A DNA stretch of 5,394 bases, from the NCBI GenBank assembly GCA_900322165.1, contig ONYR01000180.1, positions 1-5,394 on the forward strand, in the 5' to 3' direction. Under the pieces are notes generated by a model, which was not told the origin of the DNA, made no database searches, and worked only from the letters and a program-made list of their open reading frames with translations. The position numbers and the translations under genes are program-made. The stretch comes from an uncultured Eubacteriales bacterium (GTDB lineage: Bacteria > Bacillota > Clostridia > Lachnospirales > Bianqueaceae). Shown piece after piece: positions 4,839-5,394 of the stretch. Each line of letters opens with the position of its first letter. Position 1 is the first letter of the stretch.

Positions 4839-5394
4839 TCAGATCAGGCCCTTCTTGTAGCGCTCAGCCATTTCTTCGAGCGTAACTTTCTCAACATCCG
4901 CGGCATGGCCGTAGCTGCCGAACTTGACGATCAGCGGAGCCAGCGCTTCCTTTACGCCGCCTTCGATCGCGCAGCAAAGCGTTGCGATGTCGGGATCGTC
5001 CATGTTCGCGCCGTACATAACGGTGTCCATGATCGGGGTAAGGAAGGTTCTCGGGTCGAAGTCGGCCTTATGGGACTCAAGCAGCTCGTAGACCGGGCCG
5101 ATGGACTCGGAAGTGCGCAGCTCCGGACGCTTGAGGAACAGTTCCTTCATGTTGCGGGTCACGGCCAGACGGAGGTCGGTATCGACGTTGATCTTGTTGA
5201 TGCCGCAGCTCGTGACGGCGATCAGCTGGTCCACGCTGATGCCGTAGGTGTTCTTCAGCTCACCGCCCATCGCGTTGATCGCGTTGACAATGTACATCGG
5301 GACCGTAGAGGAACCGTGGCTGACAAGGAAACCGTGGATATGCTCGTGAAGCATGCACTCCTTGATCGCGTAGACGATCTCCTTGCGAAGCTTT
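4839..5394 (-). CDS. Class II fructose-bisphosphate aldolase family protein, 5' end outside window
   Basis: The frame is open to the right edge, so 184 C-terminal residues are seen; the ATG at 5354 is internal, since 13 further in-frame codons (KLRKEIVYAIKEC) precede it. Class II aldolases are zinc enzymes that cleave ketose 1,6-bisphosphates into dihydroxyacetone phosphate and an aldehyde. Visible features are LVSHGSSTVP with the zinc-ligand histidine, INAMGGELKNTYGISVDQL, and GINKINVDTDLRLA, the phosphate-binding Asn/Asp loop. FDPRTFLTPIMD and KFGSYGHA complete the C-terminal pattern. The HGSS-VP...TYG-V pattern is closest to the Calvin-type (class IIB) aldolases of about 350 residues. Two segments look inserted against that type: about 18 residues before FDPR and about 20 between TPIMD and KFGS. 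It is the first visible gene of the operon, 84 nt before the LarA-like gene. The substrate may be fructose 1,6-bisphosphate, tagatose 1,6-bisphosphate or another ketose phosphate. Confidence 0.88.
   Translation of the reverse strand, partial: KLRKEIVYAIKECMLHEHIHGFLVSHGSSTVPMYIVNAINAMGGELKNTYGISVDQLIAVTSCGINKINVDTDLRLAVTRNMKELFLKRPELRTSESIGPVYELLESHKADFDPRTFLTPIMDTVMYGANMDDPDIATLCCAIEGGVKEALAPLIVKFGSYGHAADVEKVTLEEMAERYKKGLI

Noticed and set aside
5352..5354. ATG 5354 as the aldolase start
   Set aside because: In-frame codons continue to the window edge with family-like sequence, and the catalytic N-terminal half of the aldolase must lie beyond it, so this is an internal methionine.
1..5394. 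Mobile elements, tRNA or rRNA genes, CRISPR arrays, phage genes
   Set aside because: No transposase, integrase, direct-repeat array or tRNA-like cloverleaf was seen. Coding density and base composition look even throughout.

Overview
The window carries six protein genes, all on the minus strand, so transcription runs from the right edge to the left. It suggests a moderately GC-rich Clostridia-type Firmicute, possibly Lachnospiraceae. The reasons are the gene families (an aluminium-resistance/methionine-gamma-lyase-like PLP enzyme directly behind hfq, a LarA-superfamily enzyme, a divergent TIM), the strong GGAGG-type ribosome binding sites and the TTGnnn-N17-TACAAT promoters. The taxon is an inference from family knowledge, not from a search.

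Right half (about 2386-5394): three genes read in the order class II aldolase (5' end outside the window), LarA-superfamily protein (nickel-pincer racemase/epimerase fold) and a divergent triose-phosphate isomerase. Gaps are 84 and 32 nt, no terminator separates them, and a strong terminator follows the third gene. This looks like one catabolic operon. A hydroxy-acid or sugar-acid type substrate could be rearranged by the LarA-like enzyme, an aldolase could cleave a phosphorylated sugar, and the isomerase could interconvert the resulting ketose/aldose phosphates. All three proteins depart from their textbook relatives: insertions in the aldolase, a D-R-V-K motif and a 4-residue insertion in the LarA-like protein, and rewritten phosphate loops in the TIM. 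The operon is the best candidate here for undescribed biochemistry.

Middle (about 1335-2396): a family S66 LD-carboxypeptidase for murein peptide recycling. Its likely promoter overlaps the end of the TIM gene, and the TIM operon's terminator lies between that promoter and the carboxypeptidase start. A transcript from this promoter would meet a terminator within about 60 nt, so it would either make a short RNA or be attenuated.

Left part (1-1334): hfq, encoding a complete 82-residue RNA chaperone, with its own well-formed promoter and a structured leader. It is translationally coupled through a TGATG junction to the PLP-dependent methionine-gamma-lyase-like gene, which runs off the left edge. 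No RNA genes of known family, mobile elements or CRISPR arrays were seen. Apart from short intergenic gaps (at most about 150 nt) the window is fully coding.
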